DNA of 64,000 nucleotides from Tubulanus polymorphus (lineage: Eukaryota; Nemertea; Palaeonemertea; Tubulaniformes; Tubulanidae), in NCBI RefSeq assembly GCF_964204645.1, contig NC_134032.1, positions 14,750,275-14,814,274 of the forward strand, read 5' to 3'. Within the stretch, counting starts at the first letter, position 1; each line of letters opens with the position of its first letter. Position numbers and translations under genes: made by a program. Positions 34,546-45,009 of this stretch are shown here, piece by piece. A model generated the notes under the pieces. The model did no database searches. It had not been told where the DNA came from and saw nothing but the letters and a program-made list of their open reading frames with translations.

Positions 34546-35249
34546 CGGGAAATACCAGAAATAAATGGCGACAAATGCTTTAAACTCGGTGGGTGGAAAT
34601 CTAATCTCATGACATTTCCAAACATATAATGACCCCTGTTATTTGGGGAAGGGGAATGAATAATGGGAGAGAGAGGTGCGTCGATGGAGGGTTATTAGTG
34701 CTAGAAACGAAAGAAGAAGAGAGAGGAGAGAGAGTGGCGCGGGATACGAAGACGAAGGTGTAGCTAGAGCCAGGCACTGCCAGGCAGGGAAGGGAGTGAC
34801 GACACTATAGTTTTTTTGCTGCTGCCGCGCTGGTGCTCTGGATCTGTTTGGAGAGTGCTCAGAGGAAAAGAACCAGAGAGTTTGTGCGGTGTTGTAGAGG
34901 GATGAAGGTGGAGTGTGCCCTGCTGTTGAGAGTGGGCAGTATATCTAATTAGTATCTTAACTAATTAGCCATTGTTCCGCAAATGGGGGACCGTACCAAT
35001 GGCAATGTCTGGTATCCAGACTTAAAAAAGGGTAGAGGGACGGAATGAGTGGATGAAAGCCAGGGAGTGAGTGAGGGAAAACAAGAGGTTAATGCCGAGA
35101 CAACAAGAAAGGGAAGGGAATATTTTTTAAATGAACTGATCATTTTCTGATCTATTTCTATTTTTGTGTTTTTTATAGGTAAATATCTAAAAACGGTGCA
35201 TCTTATAGTAAACTTGTGATGCGTTGAGAATAGCTACGACCAATCAAAC
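34546..35249. other. Divergent intergenic region
   Basis: This holds a purine-rich stretch (34660-34760, GAGAGAGAG-type), then AT-rich DNA leading to the tetraspan gene. No TATA box stands out. No gene is recognised; minus-strand frames here are not supported. Confidence 0.4.
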
Positions 35250-38200
35250 ATGTCGATACAATATATACCCGACGATATTCAACCAATCACTGACCGCGAG
35301 GATAGTTCATCCGGTCCTCAGCCGGAGGTGGCGCCACCGCAGACTAAATCGCCGGTGTCTGCTTACCGTCATTCGTCGTATCACCATCGACAACATAGAC
35401 ATCGTAACCGTGGTTACAAGACGCGTAAAGCACGGGAGACGTTCGCGGGAAGATGGCCGTTCGGAATCGGGCTGTCGGAGGTCGTCACCGGGTTCATTAT
35501 ATCTATACTCGGTACGTGCTGCCCCCTATAGGTGTATTCTAGCACTAGAAGCTTCGTCTCATTTTGTGTTGCTTCGTTTTTTTTCAGGAATCGTTGAATT
35601 TTTCGTCATTCCGGTCCTCGACGACCAGGAGAATTTAACACTTGGGTTTTCACACGAGAATTGTTACGGACTTGGACTGTGGACCGGTCCTTTAGTAAGT
35701 AGATTTTACTCTTACCCGAGTCCGGCCCAGTGTGGCTCCCGGTCCCAGAGTCGAAACTTGAAATTATTGATGAAACTAATTATACTATTTCAGCTCATCA
35801 TAACTGGATGTTTGGCAATTCGCGCTTCAATAAGTAAAAGAGCCAGTACAGTAAGTATGGTCCTTACTTAAAAACCCCCAGTGCCAGATGCGACCAGGGG
35901 ATCCAGGTCCACAGTTTTAGTTCAATTTCATTTTAAATGAATTAATACAGTTAATTACTTTACTATTGTTAATTTTGGAACTAGGCACTGAACTTGGTTC
36001 CACAGTTATGATTTGAGATTAGACTCGGGAGTTAACCTTTGATTTGAGTTCTATGCCCTAACTCACTATTGTGGAACTGGATCCCCGGCCTGTGCCGAGA
36101 TATTTGGAGGGGTAGTTCTACTTCAAGACAAAGGGCCATTTTTTACTGTGAATAGGGACATTTACAAGGGCTAAGGGCCTGAATCCTGCAGGCCTACAAT
36201 CCACTGGGCACTCAATCTAACATTCCAATTAATTATTTGATGTTACTGGTTTATCATAGATCTATAACTGGTTCTGGTTAAGTTCAGTGACGGTATTTTT
36301 ATACGCTTGTGGAATCGGACTTCTTATATATGGATACAGTTCGAACTGGACTCCCATCGAACAGGTAAGAAACTATTCACACCCTGCAGGCTAACGTTAC
36401 ATAGCAGGGTATTTAAGATGTTTCAATAATATGTTTTATTGATTTATTTTCTAGAGTAAATCGTTGTACACGATCAATAATATGTTTTATTGATTTATTT
36501 TCTAGAGTAAATCGTTGTACACGATCAATAATATGTTTTATTGATTTATTTTCTAGAGTAAATCGTTGTACACGGTCAATAATATGTTTTATTGATTTAT
36601 TTTCTAGAGTAAATCGTTGTACATGATCAATAATATGTTTTATTGATTTATTTTCTAGAGTAAATCGTTGTACACGATCAATAATATGTTTTATTGATTT
36701 ATTTTCTAGAGTAAATCGTTGTACATGATCAATAATATGTTTTATTGATTTATTTTCTAGAGTAAATCGTTGTACATGATCAATAATATGTTTTATTGAT
36801 TTATTTTCTAGAGTAAATCGTTGTACACGATCAATAATATGTTTTATTGATTTATTTTCTAGAGTAAATCGTTGTACACGATCAATAATATGTTTTATTG
36901 ATTTATTTTCTAGAGTAAATCGTTGTACACGATCAATAATATGTTTTATTGATTTATTTTCTAGAGTAAATCGTTGTACACGATCAATAATATGTTTTAT
37001 TGATTTATTTTCTAGAGTAAATCGTTGTACATGATCAATAATATGTTTTATTGATTTATTTTCTAGAGTAAATCGTTGTACATGATCAATAATATGTTTT
37101 ATTGATTTATTTTCTAGAGTAAATCGTTGTACACGATCAATAATATGTTTTATTGATTTATTTTCTAGAGTAAATCGTTGTACACGATCAATAATATGTT
37201 TTATTGATTTATTTTCTAGAGTAAATCGTTGTGCACGATCAATAATATGTTTTATTGATTTATTTTCTAGAGTAAATCGTTGTACACGATCAATAATATG
37301 TTTTATTGATTTATTTTCTAGAGTAAATCGTTGTACACGATCAATAATATGTTTTATTGATTTATTTTCTAGAGTAAATCGTTGTACACGATCAATAATA
37401 TGTTTTATTGATTTATTTAAATCGTTGTACACGATCAATAACATGTTTTATTGATTTATTTTCTAGAGTAAATCGTTGTACACGGTTCACACGTTGATGT
37501 CGGTTACGATATTTATAGGACTGCTCCTCGCCGTTGTCTGCTTCTTCAATTATTACGACGACGTTTTCTTCGGAGAATTACAACTGTTTAAAAAACTAGT
37601 CAAATGTTGTATGCCTTGTTGCTGTGTTGGGGTGAGTCTAAAAAGGTATTTGTGTGACATTATTAGTCCGATTTGCTCGCTGATATAATATGCAGCTTCC
37701 TTCATCAGTGTAAGCTTTGGAACATTCTTCAGGGCTCCTACTACGACTCCTTGATTCCTTAAAAACACCTACGCAACTTCTTCCATCAGCTTTGGAACAT
37801 TCTTCAGGGCTCCTACGACCCCTTGATTAATGATAATTAATAATAATTAGTGCTTATATAGCGCCTTTCCAAAGAATGCTCAAAGCGCTGTCACTCAATT
37901 ATTACCCAGCTTCTGTTACCAATCCAGTATATTCTTACTCTCCCTGGGGAGATGCAACACCGATACGCTGCAGAGCGATCAAGGCGTCGTCAGCCAGTAG
38001 CAATTGTGAATTAATGCCTTGCCTAAGGACACTACAGCACAGCCGGGGTTCGTACACACAACCTCCCGATTGGGGGGCGAGCACTCTACCACTAAGCCAC
38101 ACTGCTCCACAGTGATTACATTATAAAAACTCCTTCTATTTAGAAAATGCTTTTAAAGGTGCTTGAAACTCCTTAAATTTGAACAAAATGCCGGAAACTC

Positions 38201-39176
38201 CTTCAATTTTGAGAAACAGGCAATTAGGCTAAAAAAAATTGATACCTTGATTCTCCGCTCTGCTGAGCTTTAATGTTGACCCGGCCGGCCGCCTATCTAC
38301 CATTTTTGTTTAGCCTTATAGAAATGTTTTGTACTTGTGCAGATGATTATGCTTAAATCGGTACAGTTTGTTTGGACCAGGATTTGTTTTTACCCAATTA
38401 CGCGGCTATCAAATTAGTTACAAAGTTTAGTAGTGTATACGATGAAAATTTGCTTACAAAGCCATTAGATTACCGAGATAAGCAGTTCTGATTTAGGAGG
38501 AGTCTACAGTAATTTGGATGTAACAATGATTTATACCCAGGAATCACTGATCAGTAGGGACCCTGTTCTTGAAATTCTTCACAATTATGATTAGTCGATA
38601 ATGACGACCTTGTCCTTGTGATCATTGGCGATTGATAATTGCAATGAATCCTCTTTGTGATTTTAGATTCATCAGTTTGAACCTTATTAAATCTTCAGTT
38701 TAATTTAAACCACTTTTAAAAGCAATTTAGAATTCATCAGTCTTAATTATTTTGTTTCATGAAATATAGGGCCATCCCCTGAAATTAGGAGCATCATCAT
38801 AATTTTCTGAAATTGAGCCTAAATTAGGGGCAACCCCTGAAATAAGGAGCATCCCCGCAAATTAGGAGCATCCTCTTGAATTTCAAAAAATTCAGAGTAT
38901 CCCCTGAAATGAGGGGCACCCCTGAAATATGGAGTATCCCCTGAAATGAGGGGCATTCCCTGAAATGAGGGGCATCCCCCGAAATAAGGAGCATCCTCTG
39001 AAATTGGGGGTATCCCCTGAAATTAGGAGCTTATCTTGAAATTAGGGATTGATTTTTTCTCTGATTATCTGACCAATCATCACCTGACCTCGCTGTAATT
39101 TCAGAACTACCACCGATCATCGACCTCGTACAATGCCACCTATCAACGAGACACTAATACCGGCGCCCCCGTGTGA
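35250..39176 (+). CDS. Four-transmembrane protein, MS4A/CD20-like
   Basis: Six exons join in frame: 35250-35511, 35588-35694, 35794-35850, 36260-36364, 37467-37631 and 39105-39176, encoding 255 residues. The N-terminal ~70 residues are polar and His/Arg-rich. Four hydrophobic segments follow: GLSEVVTGFIISILGIVEFF, WTGPLLIITGCLAIR, WFWLSSVTVFLYACGIGLLI and HTLMSVTIFIGLLLAVVCFF. A loop between TM1 and TM2 has LTLGFSHENCYG. After TM4, KCCMPCCCVG is a likely palmitoylation cluster. The layout and the LIITGCLAIRAS motif fit the MS4A/CD20-like tetraspan group; membership is inferred. The intron before exon 5 is invaded by a 51 bp array that copies the exon's own splice site. A possible alternative last exon lies at 39857. 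Function unknown. Confidence 0.75.
35914..36084. mobile_element. TTCCACAGT-family foldback MITE, degenerate
   Basis: Left GGTCCACAGTTTTAG and right CTCACTATTGTGGAACTGGA are the inverted ends of the family first seen at 1233-1480. It lies in the third intron of the tetraspan gene. Confidence 0.45.
36423..37466 (+). repeat. 51 bp minisatellite copying a 3' splice site (about 20 units)
   Basis: The unit is TTTTATTGATTTATTTTCTAG, then AGTAAATCGTTGTACACG, then ATCAATAATATG. The AG at the end of CTAG and the next 18 bases are exactly the acceptor and first codons (SKSLYT) of exon 37467-37631. From the first copy at 36455 to the true exon there are 20 periods; the penultimate unit lacks 8 bp (TCTAGAGT), so its acceptor is lost. 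Splicing to any upstream copy would reach an in-frame TGA after SKSLYTINNMFY. Minus-strand translation is open (17-residue repeat) only because 51 is divisible by 3. Confidence 0.95.
37826..38113 (-). mobile_element. tRNA-derived SINE
   Basis: On the minus strand a tRNA-like head carries an A box (TGGCTTAGTGGTAGAG) and a T-arm-like GTACGAACCCC, followed by a body ending AGCGCTTTGAGCATTC, AAAGGCGCTATATAAGC and a tail rich in AATTATTATTAATTATC. This is the order of a tRNA-SINE with an A/T-rich 3' tail. It is in the last intron of the tetraspan gene. Confidence 0.75.
38224..38318. mobile_element. Short TTAGGCTAAA-family MITE
   Basis: Ends TTAGGCTAAA and TTTAGCCTTA match the element at 6822-7047, as does the internal GACCCGGCCGGCCGCCTATC. 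It is about 95 bp and looks like an internally deleted copy. The upstream 38128-38223 repeats the CTCCTTGAAACTCCTT module of 9335. Confidence 0.65.
38760..39035 (+). repeat. About 20 bp minisatellite CCCTGAAATNAGGAGCATC
   Basis: Around twelve imperfect units of CCCTGAAATNAGGAGCAT or GGGGCAT occur before the last coding exon of the tetraspan gene. Confidence 0.75.
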
Positions 39177-39856
39177 CACAGGTAGAAACTAATAACACTG
39201 AGCATTTCTTCGATTGTCAAAAAAACGTTGATTTTCCTCGTGAAATTCAGTCAATAAATTGAACCTTGACTTTCGATTTTCACCCAAAAATAGTTTGATT
39301 CAAAATTTGATTGATGTGAATTGAATCATTGAAACTCAGCTTGAACTGAAGAGATTTTGTTTATAATAAGTTTAAAATCTATTACTTTTCAAATTTAAAA
39401 GATTTATTAAATACAATATTTATCCATCGATGATTTTTGAAATCCGAAATTTACGAGACAAAACGTTTAAGACTCCCTTTAGAGCGTTAACAAACGCAGA
39501 ACGACTACATTCAAACGTGTAGAAAGCTGATAACAAGATAAATACGCATTCTATACAGCTATAAAAGTTTTAAAAATCGAGAATCCAAAATTAGAACTAG
39601 AGTAAGGCAAAGCCTCGAACGGCGCCGCCGGTCTGAAATTCACCGCCACACGCGAAGTTACAGGAAACAATGTTGCATTTTGTTTAAATAAATTCTTAAT
39701 TTTTTGAAACATTTAAATCTGATGGGTGATTTATATTGACCTGATAATGCTCTCTATAGGGAATATGAAATGTCATGTCTTTTAACTTTTGTAAGTGTAC
39801 ATGGGCTATTCTGCTGAAGTATTCTTAATCCTATCTTTCTAATGTTTTATCTTTAG

Positions 39857-39979
39857 ATCCAGCCTCTTATCGGACGTAGAAAAGTTACGCTTATCGTAAA
39901 CCCCGTTTATCTAGAAAAATCCGACGAGAATCATCATCACCACGACGACCGCGGTAAACAAATACAACCAACAATCTAA
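39857..39979 (+). CDS. Candidate alternative last exon of the tetraspan gene
   Basis: After the acceptor TTTTATCTTTAG the frame reads IQPLIGRRKVTLIVNPVYLE, KSDENHHHHDDRGKQIQPTI and stop. If exon 39105 were spliced at the GTGTGA overlapping its own stop codon (39171), this exon would join in phase zero and replace the final Val-stop. The reading looks coding-like, but the use is inferred. Confidence 0.35.
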   Translation: MQPLIGRRKVTLIVNPVYLEKSDENHHHHDDRGKQIQPTI

Positions 39980-40563
39980 AATGTGCTTTAAAAACGATCA
40001 AACAGAAATTAGTGAAATCAAAATTTACAGAATGGTAAATGTTAACGTATTATGAGATCAATTGTAGTGGATTCCACGTGTGGAATTGTGGAATACAAAC
40101 TTTGTACTATTTGAACGATCCCTGGAACAATTCACCATTTTGTGAAGCTGACATACTTGATGTAAGTAATGAAAAATTTGCCTCAAACAGAAAGTTTAAT
40201 CGTAGAATTATAGAATGAAATGTATGTATGTATGAATGTTTTACTTTTCATTCCATCTTTAAAAAAAAAATTAAATATGATTCCTTTTTGTCGTTCGAAG
40301 TTTTGTACAAAATAGTATTTATTAGTAATGTATGCGATTGATGTTCGATATAGAATTCTAAGAAATTAGATTTTTGGCTAATTTTCCTTCACGAAAATCA
40401 AGAGAGAACTGTAGAACCGGCTCTTTGTACTGCAGGGTTGTATAAAGCTCGGGGGATCTAGGATCGATGATTATAATGTGAACTTTATAAACGTTCATTA
40501 CTGGTATTGGTTTTTGGATCAATTTTCCGGGCAATGTAGACTGAAACCAAATACGCGTAATAC
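39980..40563. other. 3' flank of the tetraspan gene
   Basis: No gene is recognised. AAATTAAATATG near 40270 and a short ATGTATGT run near 40220 are present. Convergent small frames at 40358-40732 lie over a foldback element and are not supported. Confidence 0.4.
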
Positions 40564-40572
40564 TAGAACAGT

Positions 40573-40913
40573 CATCCTCCCTCTGCAGGGACTCGAACCT
40601 GATGGCATCGCTACACTCAGCCACGGCACGAACCCTTGCATCAGTAGACCGGGTGCGCAGGTACATGCGCAGCTTTCCGAACGAAAACTGGCAGCACCAA
40701 TCAGATTGCTCGTTGTATAATCGTTGAGGCAAATTTCAAGGAAGAACTATAAATGGGAAAACCCGGGATAAAATAAAACGGGATTTCTGATTGGCTAAAA
40801 ATCACATCATCTGAACTGCGCATGTATCTGCGCACACGGTCGATTATGGCAGGGTTTCGTGCCGTGGCAATCTCGATGCCATCAGGTTCGAATCCCTGCC
40901 GGGGGAGGATGTG
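40573..40913. mobile_element. Foldback element with tRNA-like ends and 9 bp target duplication
   Basis: About 100 bp inverted arms start CATCCTCCCTCTGCAGGG and end CCCTGCCGGGGGAGGATG. Each arm, read inward-out, has GTGGCTGAGTGTAGCGATGCC (left arm; A-box-like, here split as GTGGCTGAGTG and TAGCGATGCC) and AGGTTCGARTCCCTGC (B-box-like) only a few bases apart. TAGAACAGT flanks both sides (40564-40572, 40914-40922). The core contains CAGATTGCTCGTTGTATAAT. A nearly identical copy without the left arm is at 48107-48373. Confidence 0.8.
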
Positions 40914-40924
40914 TAGAACAGTAA

Positions 40925-41045
40925 GCCAAAGTTCAGTTTCACGAAAAAGTTTAACTCAAATTTTTGGTGTAGTCACTATTGGTTATTTCATGTTTCAATT
41001 CAAACTTAACCGTTTTAGGCTTAAACTTTTTCGTGAAACCGGGCC
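40925..41045. mobile_element. MITE with GTTTCACGAAAAAGTTT ends
   Basis: Left AGTTTCACGAAAAAGTTTAA and right TTAAACTTTTTCGTGAAAC-type sequence (CTTAAACTTTTTCGTGAAAC) form inverted repeats of about 20 bp around 80 bp. Single arms occur at 1768-1825 and near 54690. Confidence 0.6.
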
Positions 41046-41714
41046 CAGTTCTCTGATTCGGACATACTGAATAGATTATACGATAGAACTGACTAACATG
41101 TTCAGAAAACCTAATTCGCACTGGTGTCGTTTTAAATGGTCTGAGGTAAGGATAGGAAAATACCAGTACAAAGTCAGAAAAATGATAGATTTCCTTTTTC
41201 TCAGATTTAGTCAACTCCGACTTGGCCGTATCCAAAACACTAGATTCACTGTATATACAAATTGAAAAAGTCGAAAAATCGAAATTTATTTATCTAATAG
41301 AAAATTAAAAGGCAATGTTTCGAACTCTTAGAGAACATTGTCTGGCATCGATAATGATTTATATAACTTATAGTTTTAGTGCAATAAAATTTAAGGGACC
41401 GTGTCATCAGCAGTTAATGTCAGTCAATGTTTGAATGTACTTTGTTCGTATTCAAAAACTAAAAAGCTCTAGTCATCTCAATTGTGATTTCAATGATGAA
41501 ATTGATAGCATGCTTGCACTGTATTAGACCTTACAGCTGTTTAAATCTATTCATTCATATTTGGCCTGATAGCTCTCGTTTTAAATTTGAATAGAGTTCA
41601 ATCAACATTTTTAAGAATGAACTGAATTTAAATGTTAAACTGATAACCTTGATTTACAATCCGTCTTAAGTGGAGAATCCCACAATAATGGAAAGATAAT
41701 ATAAAGTCCGAAAA
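41046..41714. other. Intergenic DNA, no recognised feature
   Basis: AT-rich sequence without a supportable exon or RNA gene. Confidence 0.4.
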
Positions 41715-42495
41715 TGTTTCCTTGAGCTAGTGTAGTTAATTTGACGTTTCGAGTATATCCTAATAGTCATCTTCAGGAATACTGTATTCCTCAAGCTGGT
41801 GTAGTTAATTTGACGTTTCGAGTATATCCTAATAGTCATCTTCAGGAATACTGTATTCTACAAGCTAGTGTAGTTTATTCGACGTTTCGACTATATCCTT
41901 ATAGTCATCTTCAGGAATACTGTATTCCTCGAGCTAGTGTAGTTTATTCAACGTTTCGACTTTATCCTAATAGTCATCTTCAGGAATACTGTATTCCTTG
42001 AGCTAGTGTAGTTTATTCAACTTTTCGACTTTATCCTAATAGTCATCTTCAGAAATACTGTATTCCTTGAGCTAGTGTAGTTTATTTTAACATTTCTACT
42101 ATATCCTAATAGTCATCTTCAGGAATACTGTATTCCTTGAGCTAGGAACGTTGAATAAACTACACTAGGCTAGTGTAGTTTATTCAACGTTTCGACTTTA
42201 TCCTACTAGTCATCTTCAGGAATACTGTATTCCTTGAGCTAGTGTAGTTTATTCAACGTTTCGACTTTATCCTAATAGTCATCTTCAGGAATACTTTATT
42301 CATTGAGCTAGTGTAGTTTATTCAACGTTTCGACTTTATCCTAATAGTCATCTTCAGGAATACTGTATTCCTTGAGCTAGTGTAGTTTATTCAACGTTTC
42401 GACTATATCCTAATAGTCATCTTCAGGAATACTGTATTCCTTGAGCTAGTGTAGTTTATTCAACGTTTCGACTATATGCATGTAGTCATCTTCAG
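41715..42495 (-). repeat. 62 bp minisatellite with hammerhead-like core, array 1
   Basis: About 12 units of TTCCTTGAGCTAGTGTAGTT, TATTCAACGTTTCGACTATA, TCCTAATAGTCATCTTCAGG. On the minus strand each unit reads CTGAAGA, a GACTAT/ATAGTC hairpin, then GAAAC, which matches the CUGANGA-stem II-GAAA core of hammerhead ribozymes. A full ribozyme (stems I and III and an NUH cleavage site) was not identified. Array 2 is at 49650-50400. Near 42150 one unit is followed by an inverted fragment. Confidence 0.85.
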
Positions 42496-43066
42496 GAAAG
42501 TACTGAGGTACAACAGAAATAATCAAAACTCCACTTTATATTATTTTTTCATTATCATTGTAGGATTCTACTATTGTCATCACAACATGGATATAGCATA
42601 ATCATTGACTAGGGTTTAATTAGTAAAGTTTCTTCTTTTTATGAAACTGAAAAAAAAACTTCTATATTTTTCATCTGGCGTCCAGTCACCCCTCCCCAAC
42701 CTTCTCCCACTCATCAGTAGGAGGCCTCAGTTTTCTGTCTGTAAATATTATTAAAATTCCCAATTTTTGCAATAATATGAATGTGATGAGTCTGAAATGG
42801 TAAAGAAATTAAACGCGACTGAAATTCAATTCCGATCGATATTGATGTTCCCGCGTTATGTTCTGAATAATTTTTGTAAAATAAAATATATTAAGAATAT
42901 TAAACAGTAGTGCACTGTATGATTTGCAAATCATTTGTTTATTCGTTGGTTTTTTTAATTGTTAATCATTATTCATTATAAGGATCTATTTACTGGATAT
43001 TTGCAGCTGGTCCATATCAGATGAGGAGAGCATATAATGCGCGATAAATTGTGGTGATATACATAG
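42496..43066. other. Intergenic DNA, no recognised feature
   Basis: No exon or RNA gene is seen. An AATAAAATATATT near 42880 could be a poly(A) signal of an unknown transcript. Confidence 0.35.
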
Positions 43067-43073
43067 GGACCTG

Positions 43074-43280
43074 TACGGAAGCCCCTAGGTGACATATGAG
43101 ATTATTTTGTTCATAAATTCGACTTATTAAGTCGAATTTCGGCATAATAAGTCGAATTTCGAGATAATAAGTCGAATTTCGAGATAATAAGTCGAATTTC
43201 GTGTTAATTAAGTCGAAATTCGACTTAATAAGTCAAAATTGTGAAAAAATTTTCTCGTATGTCACCTAGGGGCTTCCGTA
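43074..43280. mobile_element. Foldback element TACGGAAGCCCC, copy 2
   Basis: Ends TACGGAAGCCCCTAGGTGAC and GTCACCTAGGGGCTTCCGTA are perfect inverted repeats; 6 bp GACCTG flanks both sides (43068-43073, 43281-43286). The interior is a short array of ATAAGTCGAATTTCG blocks. It is the shortest of the three copies. Confidence 0.9.
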
Positions 43281-43372
43281 GACCTGCCAGTCAAAAACTA
43301 AATTTTTTCGATGACCTATTACAACAACCACAAGCAAACAAAATTTAAAACGTTGACCTAACCCTACGTTTG

Positions 43373-43804
43373 TACGGAAGCCCCTAGGTGACATACGAGA
43401 AAGTTTTTTCACAATTTCGACTTATTAAGTCGAATTTCGACATAATAAGTCGAATTTCGACTTAATAAGTCGAATTTCGACATAATAAGTCGAATTTCGG
43501 GTTAATTAAGTCGAAATTCGACATAAGTCGAATTTCGTGTTAATTAAGTCGAATTTCGAGTTTTATTTTCATGTCGAATTTCGACTTATTAAGTCGAAAT
43601 TCGACTTAATAAACACGAAATTCGACTTATTAAGTCGAAATTCGACTTAATTAACACGAAATTCGACTTATTATGTCGAAATTCGACTTTCTAAGTCAAA
43701 ATTCGACTTATTAAGTCGAAATTCGACTTATTATGTCGAAATTCGACTTAATAAGTCAAAATTATGAAAAAAATTATCTCATATGTCACCTAGGGGCTTC
43801 CGTA
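43373..43804. mobile_element. Foldback element TACGGAAGCCCC, copy 3
   Basis: Ends are the same as copy 2, with 6 bp CGTTTG on both sides (43367-43372, 43805-43810). The interior has some 18 blocks of the GTCGAAATTCGACTTA palindrome, in both orientations, so the whole can fold on itself. Only 92 bp separates it from copy 2. Confidence 0.9.
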
Positions 43805-43810
43805 CGTTTG

Positions 43811-44309
43811 ACTCCCGCCTAATACAAAATAATCCATCAATATGATAGCCCTATAATTGATACAATTGCTCATTCTACTTCAACCAGGGAGACGAGTCAG
43901 GGAATTTCGAAGAACATTTTTCCTCCGCGCCATCGGGACAAAATTCTCGTTAGAGATTTTTGATCTGTAGACACAGTGACAGACAGTTAACAAGACTTGT
44001 CCTACAGACTTCATCTTGCAATATACACATCATGAAAACAAATTCCGTGATCTAGGCCGCAGAAACGGTCTGCAATCTTTAGAATTATACCAACTGCTCA
44101 GACAAGCCAATGAGTACCATGCAGGTCACTCGATGTTATTTCAAACTTATAAAAGCAGTTTCATATTAGATAGAAAAACTTTCGAGGCAACCACTCGAGA
44201 GTCTGGAGTGGTCAGTTTTATTTCATTGGTTAAGTTTTGGAGCATTGCGTTAGTAGGTTTTTCGCTTTTACTGTCTGTTTTCTATCAAGTTTATTATTTA
44301 ATGCCAAGG
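43811..44309 (+). other. KYNU upstream region with an unidentified open frame
   Basis: A frame of 100 codons (44016-44318) without ATG at its start includes YQLLRQANEYHAGHSMLFQT and a hydrophobic VKFWSIALVGFSLLLSVFYQ. It could be a membrane-protein exon, but I find no splice partner or family. It overlaps the TATA box of KYNU, so it is doubtful. Confidence 0.25.
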
Positions 44310-44318
44310 TATATATAG
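44310..44318 (+). promoter_or_regulatory. KYNU: TATA box of KYNU
   Basis: TATATATAG lies about 30 bp upstream of the probable transcription start near 44340, in front of the non-coding first exon. It is the only strong TATA box found at a gene start in this window. Confidence 0.6.
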
Positions 44319-44339
44319 AGGCGTGTAGAGTCGAGCCCC

Positions 44340-45009
44340 GTGTTTATATTCCATTTGGAACAGTCGCCAGCGGAACAGTCCGTTAGTGGGCACTCGCAGC
44401 GAACTCGACCCTGGCAAGCCTGGTTTACGGTCGACAGCTGGTTCGCGATTTACGGTGAAGGTCGTTGGAAGAGGGCATTTAGTGAATGTCAAACTCGAAG
44501 CGTCGAATTGTAAATTTCGGTAAATAAAATTAATTAGAATGATATCTCACCTTTTTTTCTCAACGAAATGATTATAAGACAATTCTCTCTGATCGCTTCA
44601 ATAATCAGTGACCTGATCATCGTGGGAATACGGTTTAAATCGGCGGTGGTTATTAGAGACGGGTCGGGAGTCGAGAGTCCGAGTGTGTACACAATTGCCT
44701 CCTCGCTAGTAGTGTTATAAGAGACCTTAACAATAAGAAGGCCTCCTTTTTGAGTATTGTTTTATCTTTATGCTTTTTGGGTTTTCTTGACCAACTCAAA
44801 CTGATGTATGAGTAACTCGGGACCCAGAGTTTCAGTATTACTAACCTCTACTACACTAACCCTCACCTGACAATATACGGTATTACAAAATGACTTGATG
44901 ACCACCATACCTGCTCCCGATAGCCTCGCAAATCGATTGTTGCCTCAGAATTGAAATTGTACAAATTTATACCAGTTTTCTCACTATTTTCAGCTTCTAA
45001 GAATTAACC
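44340..45009 (+). other. KYNU: KYNU 5' UTR exon and first intron
   Basis: A non-coding exon from about 44340 to 44519 ends at a GTAAAT donor (44520). The intron ends CTCACTATTTTCAG at 44993. The next exon starts 16 bp before the ATG at 45010. The start of transcription is estimated from the TATA box. Confidence 0.5.

Noticed and set aside
36413-37444. 343-codon minus-strand frame with a 17-residue repeat (NKSIKHIIDRVQRFTLE)
   Set aside because: It is the translation of the 51 bp array; 51 is a multiple of 3, so the frame stays open by default. It lies inside an intron of a plus-strand gene and has no independent gene signals.
40358-41235. Several short frames on both strands near the tRNA-ended element
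   Set aside because: They cross inverted-repeat elements and have no family resemblance or splice context.
41741-42001. Open frame [16 protein letters not shown] repeats
   Set aside because: Reading through the 62 bp minisatellite; frame is kept for a few units only.
43373-43804. CRISPR-like array of regularly repeated palindromes
   Set aside because: The window is eukaryotic, blocks are contiguous without unique spacers, and inverted ends with target duplications mark a foldback transposon.
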